From NCBI RefSeq assembly GCF_003286125.1, contig NZ_QMED01000014.1:1-64000 (forward strand): 64,000 nt of DNA, read 5' to 3'. Both the position numbers and the translations under genes were made by a program. This DNA is from Algibacillus agarilyticus. Lineage in GTDB: Bacteria; Pseudomonadota; Gammaproteobacteria; Enterobacterales; Alteromonadaceae. Within the stretch, counting starts at the first letter, position 1. Each line of letters begins with the position of its first letter. The notes beneath the pieces were generated by a model. That model worked only from the letters and a program-made list of their open reading frames with translations. It was not told the origin of the DNA and made no database searches. Shown here piece by piece: positions 62,656 through 64,000 of this stretch.

Positions 62656-64000
62656 TTATTGTGAGATTAATAAAAAGCCATCGTTGCCCGTTAGCGTTAT
62701 CTGGGTATCGGCTGTCGCCTTGATCATTTGTCGTTTGAAGTTGCGATCTGTTGTGCCACGTGTAATGGCTTGTAATGATTTACCGTTAATAAAACTTAAA
62801 TCGAGTGATAATGTTTTACCGTGGGTTTCGCCGTTAATACCGGCTATATACCAACGTTCACCTTGCCGACGTGCAAACACGGCTAATTTACCAGGCGTGC
62901 CAGCAATATAACGAGATTCATCCCAACTGGCCGGTAAATTATTGAGTGCATCTTTAACAAAGTAGGGTATGTTTTTTATGCCTTGTGGTGTTTCGACTAA
63001 ATGCTGAATACCCGATACAAACAACACGCTTTGTGCAAGTTCGAGTGCATTCGTCGTTTTACGTTCTACATTGGGAATATCATTGAACGCCATGGGAGTG
63101 AAATCCATTGGATCAAACAAATTGCGTGTAAATGGCAAAATGGTTGAATGACTAGCAGACTTGTCTGCGGCATTTTGGAAGAATGTGATCATCTCAAAAC
63201 CTCTAACCGCTTCGGCTGTCATCAGGTGTGGATATGTTCGGTTTAAACCACGAGGGAGTGTGGCACCATGCACGTTTACTAATAATTGATGCTCTGCGGC
63301 TGCTTGTAAAATGGCATGGTAATAAGCAATCATTGATTGACCATCGCCCGCGAAAAAATCAATCTTTACGCCTTTAACGCCCATTTTATGTAAACGGCTA
63401 AAGGTTTGTTGACGACGTTCTGCTGTTGTTAAGTGATCTTTAGGGGTGTAAGGCGTTGTGTTCCAGTTACCGGCAGAGTTTAACCAAACGATTATATCGA
63501 TGTTTTTTTGGGCCGCGTATTGCACAAGGGTCGCCATTTTATCCCAGCCTATTTTTCGATCCCAATCGGCGTCGACTAATGTGTATTGCCAGCCCATCTC
63601 GGCAGCATGATCAATAAACGCTTTTTGTACTTCAAAGGTGGTGAAATCATCTTTAAGTAACCCCCAGCTCCATGATGAGATACCGGGTTTTACAAAATCG
63701 GTATTCATTGTTATTTGAGGTGCCGCTAAATCGGTGCCTAATGTTGATTCGGCAACCGTCGCTAGATCACCTATCGCTAAAATACGCCAAGGTGTTACGT
63801 AATTTTGTACACCATTGCCTAATAAGCCATCTTGCTTAAAGACTTCAGCGGCCATGGGCAAGCCAATATGGTATTCGCCGTTTACTGATACCGGTTTTAA
63901 ACGTGAGGCATGACTATTCGCATGCATATTCGCTTCGCTAATGGCGACCCATGTATCATTTGATTTAAACAACGCGGGAAAAACCCAACCGGCTGGTGAA
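62656..64000 (-). CDS. GH97 glycoside hydrolase, C-terminal part (cut by window edge)
   Basis: At least 448 residues; the frame is open through the right window edge (SPAGWVFPALFKSNDTW upstream of the apparent TTG at 63972), so the N-terminus is missing. Landmarks of GH97: NGVQNYVTPWRILAIGDLATVAESTL, GISSWSWGLLKDDFTTFEVQKAFIDHAAEMGW, YTLVDADWDRKIGWDKM, GVKGVKIDFFAGDGQ (Asp, likely nucleophile of the retaining subgroup), VNVHGATLPRGLNRTYPHLMTAEAVRGFE (acid/base Glu) and a C-terminal sandwich from about RYIAGTPGKLAVFARRQG. The retaining subgroup includes alpha-galactosidases and beta-L-arabinopyranosidases, both plausible for pectic side chains. Confidence 0.82.
   Translation of the reverse strand, partial: SPAGWVFPALFKSNDTWVAISEANMHANSHASRLKPVSVNGEYHIGLPMAAEVFKQDGLLGNGVQNYVTPWRILAIGDLATVAESTLGTDLAAPQITMNTDFVKPGISSWSWGLLKDDFTTFEVQKAFIDHAAEMGWQYTLVDADWDRKIGWDKMATLVQYAAQKNIDIIVWLNSAGNWNTTPYTPKDHLTTAERRQQTFSRLHKMGVKGVKIDFFAGDGQSMIAYYHAILQAAAEHQLLVNVHGATLPRGLNRTYPHLMTAEAVRGFEMITFFQNAADKSASHSTILPFTRNLFDPMDFTPMAFNDIPNVERKTTNALELAQSVLFVSGIQHLVETPQGIKNIPYFVKDALNNLPASWDESRYIAGTPGKLAVFARRQGERWYIAGINGETHGKTLSLDLSFINGKSLQAITRGTTDRNFKRQMIKATADTQITLTGNDGFLLISQ

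Noticed and set aside
1-64000. tRNA or rRNA genes
   Set aside because: No cloverleaf with a TTCGA-type T loop and no conserved rRNA segment was noticed on either strand by eye. A tRNA scan would settle this.

Overview
The window looks like part of a large plasmid or secondary replicon of an AT-rich marine gammaproteobacterium, probably Alteromonadales. Evidence for the host: a TonB receptor with a multidomain surface lipoprotein, GPH-type sugar symporters, Alteromonadales-like short palindromic repeats, and several GH43 enzymes. Evidence for the replicon: a Rep_3-type initiator gene (12875-14305) preceded by about 770 bp of GGTACC..AAACG iterons. The taxonomy is inference; no rRNA gene is present.

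Layout. 1-12 kb is an accessory zone: an IS110-like transposase end, an OLD-like ATPase between GTTAGGTACC/GGTACCTAAC boundaries, two secreted esterases, a small membrane protein gene, a frameshifted hydrolase, and many decayed insertion sequences (IS1182, IS630, IS3) and small inverted-repeat elements. 12-14.3 kb is the iteron origin and rep gene. 14.8-46.6 kb is a pectin/arabinan locus: a YgjV/GH43/RpiB-like/HAD operon, a GntR-type regulator, araB-araD-araA, an orphan binding protein, GH43 arabinan enzymes, two GPH symporters, GH127, a second orphan binding protein, a TonB receptor, a 2059-residue lipoprotein carrying both pectin methylesterase and pectate lyase domains, and a CE12 acetylesterase. 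46.6-50.2 kb is a mobile island: hipBA between two IS256 relics, and an orphan nuclease-toxin fragment with a SUKH immunity gene. 50.8-62.2 kb is the most striking part. It encodes a fructuronate reductase-like enzyme, a LacI regulator, gluconokinase, a LarA-type nickel racemase/epimerase, LarC, LarE, LarB, a nickel permease, a UxaE-type tagaturonate epimerase and 6-phosphogluconate dehydrogenase. A GH97 gene runs off the right edge.

How the genes fit together. Surface enzymes de-esterify and cut pectin and arabinan. Arabinose goes through AraA/B/D to xylulose 5-phosphate. For galacturonate, the gene set suggests an unusual route: tagaturonate -> fructuronate (UxaE) -> D-mannonate (reductase) -> D-gluconate (C2 epimerisation by the nickel-pincer LarA homologue) -> 6-phosphogluconate (GntK) -> ribulose 5-phosphate (Gnd). 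No mannonate dehydratase, KDG kinase or KDPG aldolase is in the window. A palindromic operator, TGCCACCGGTGGCA, lies before most of the uronate and surface genes, probably for the local LacI regulator. A second motif, AATAGTATTACTATT-like, lies before the arabinose/arabinan genes and is probably read by the GntR-type regulator. The epimerase substrate and both regulator-motif pairings are inference.
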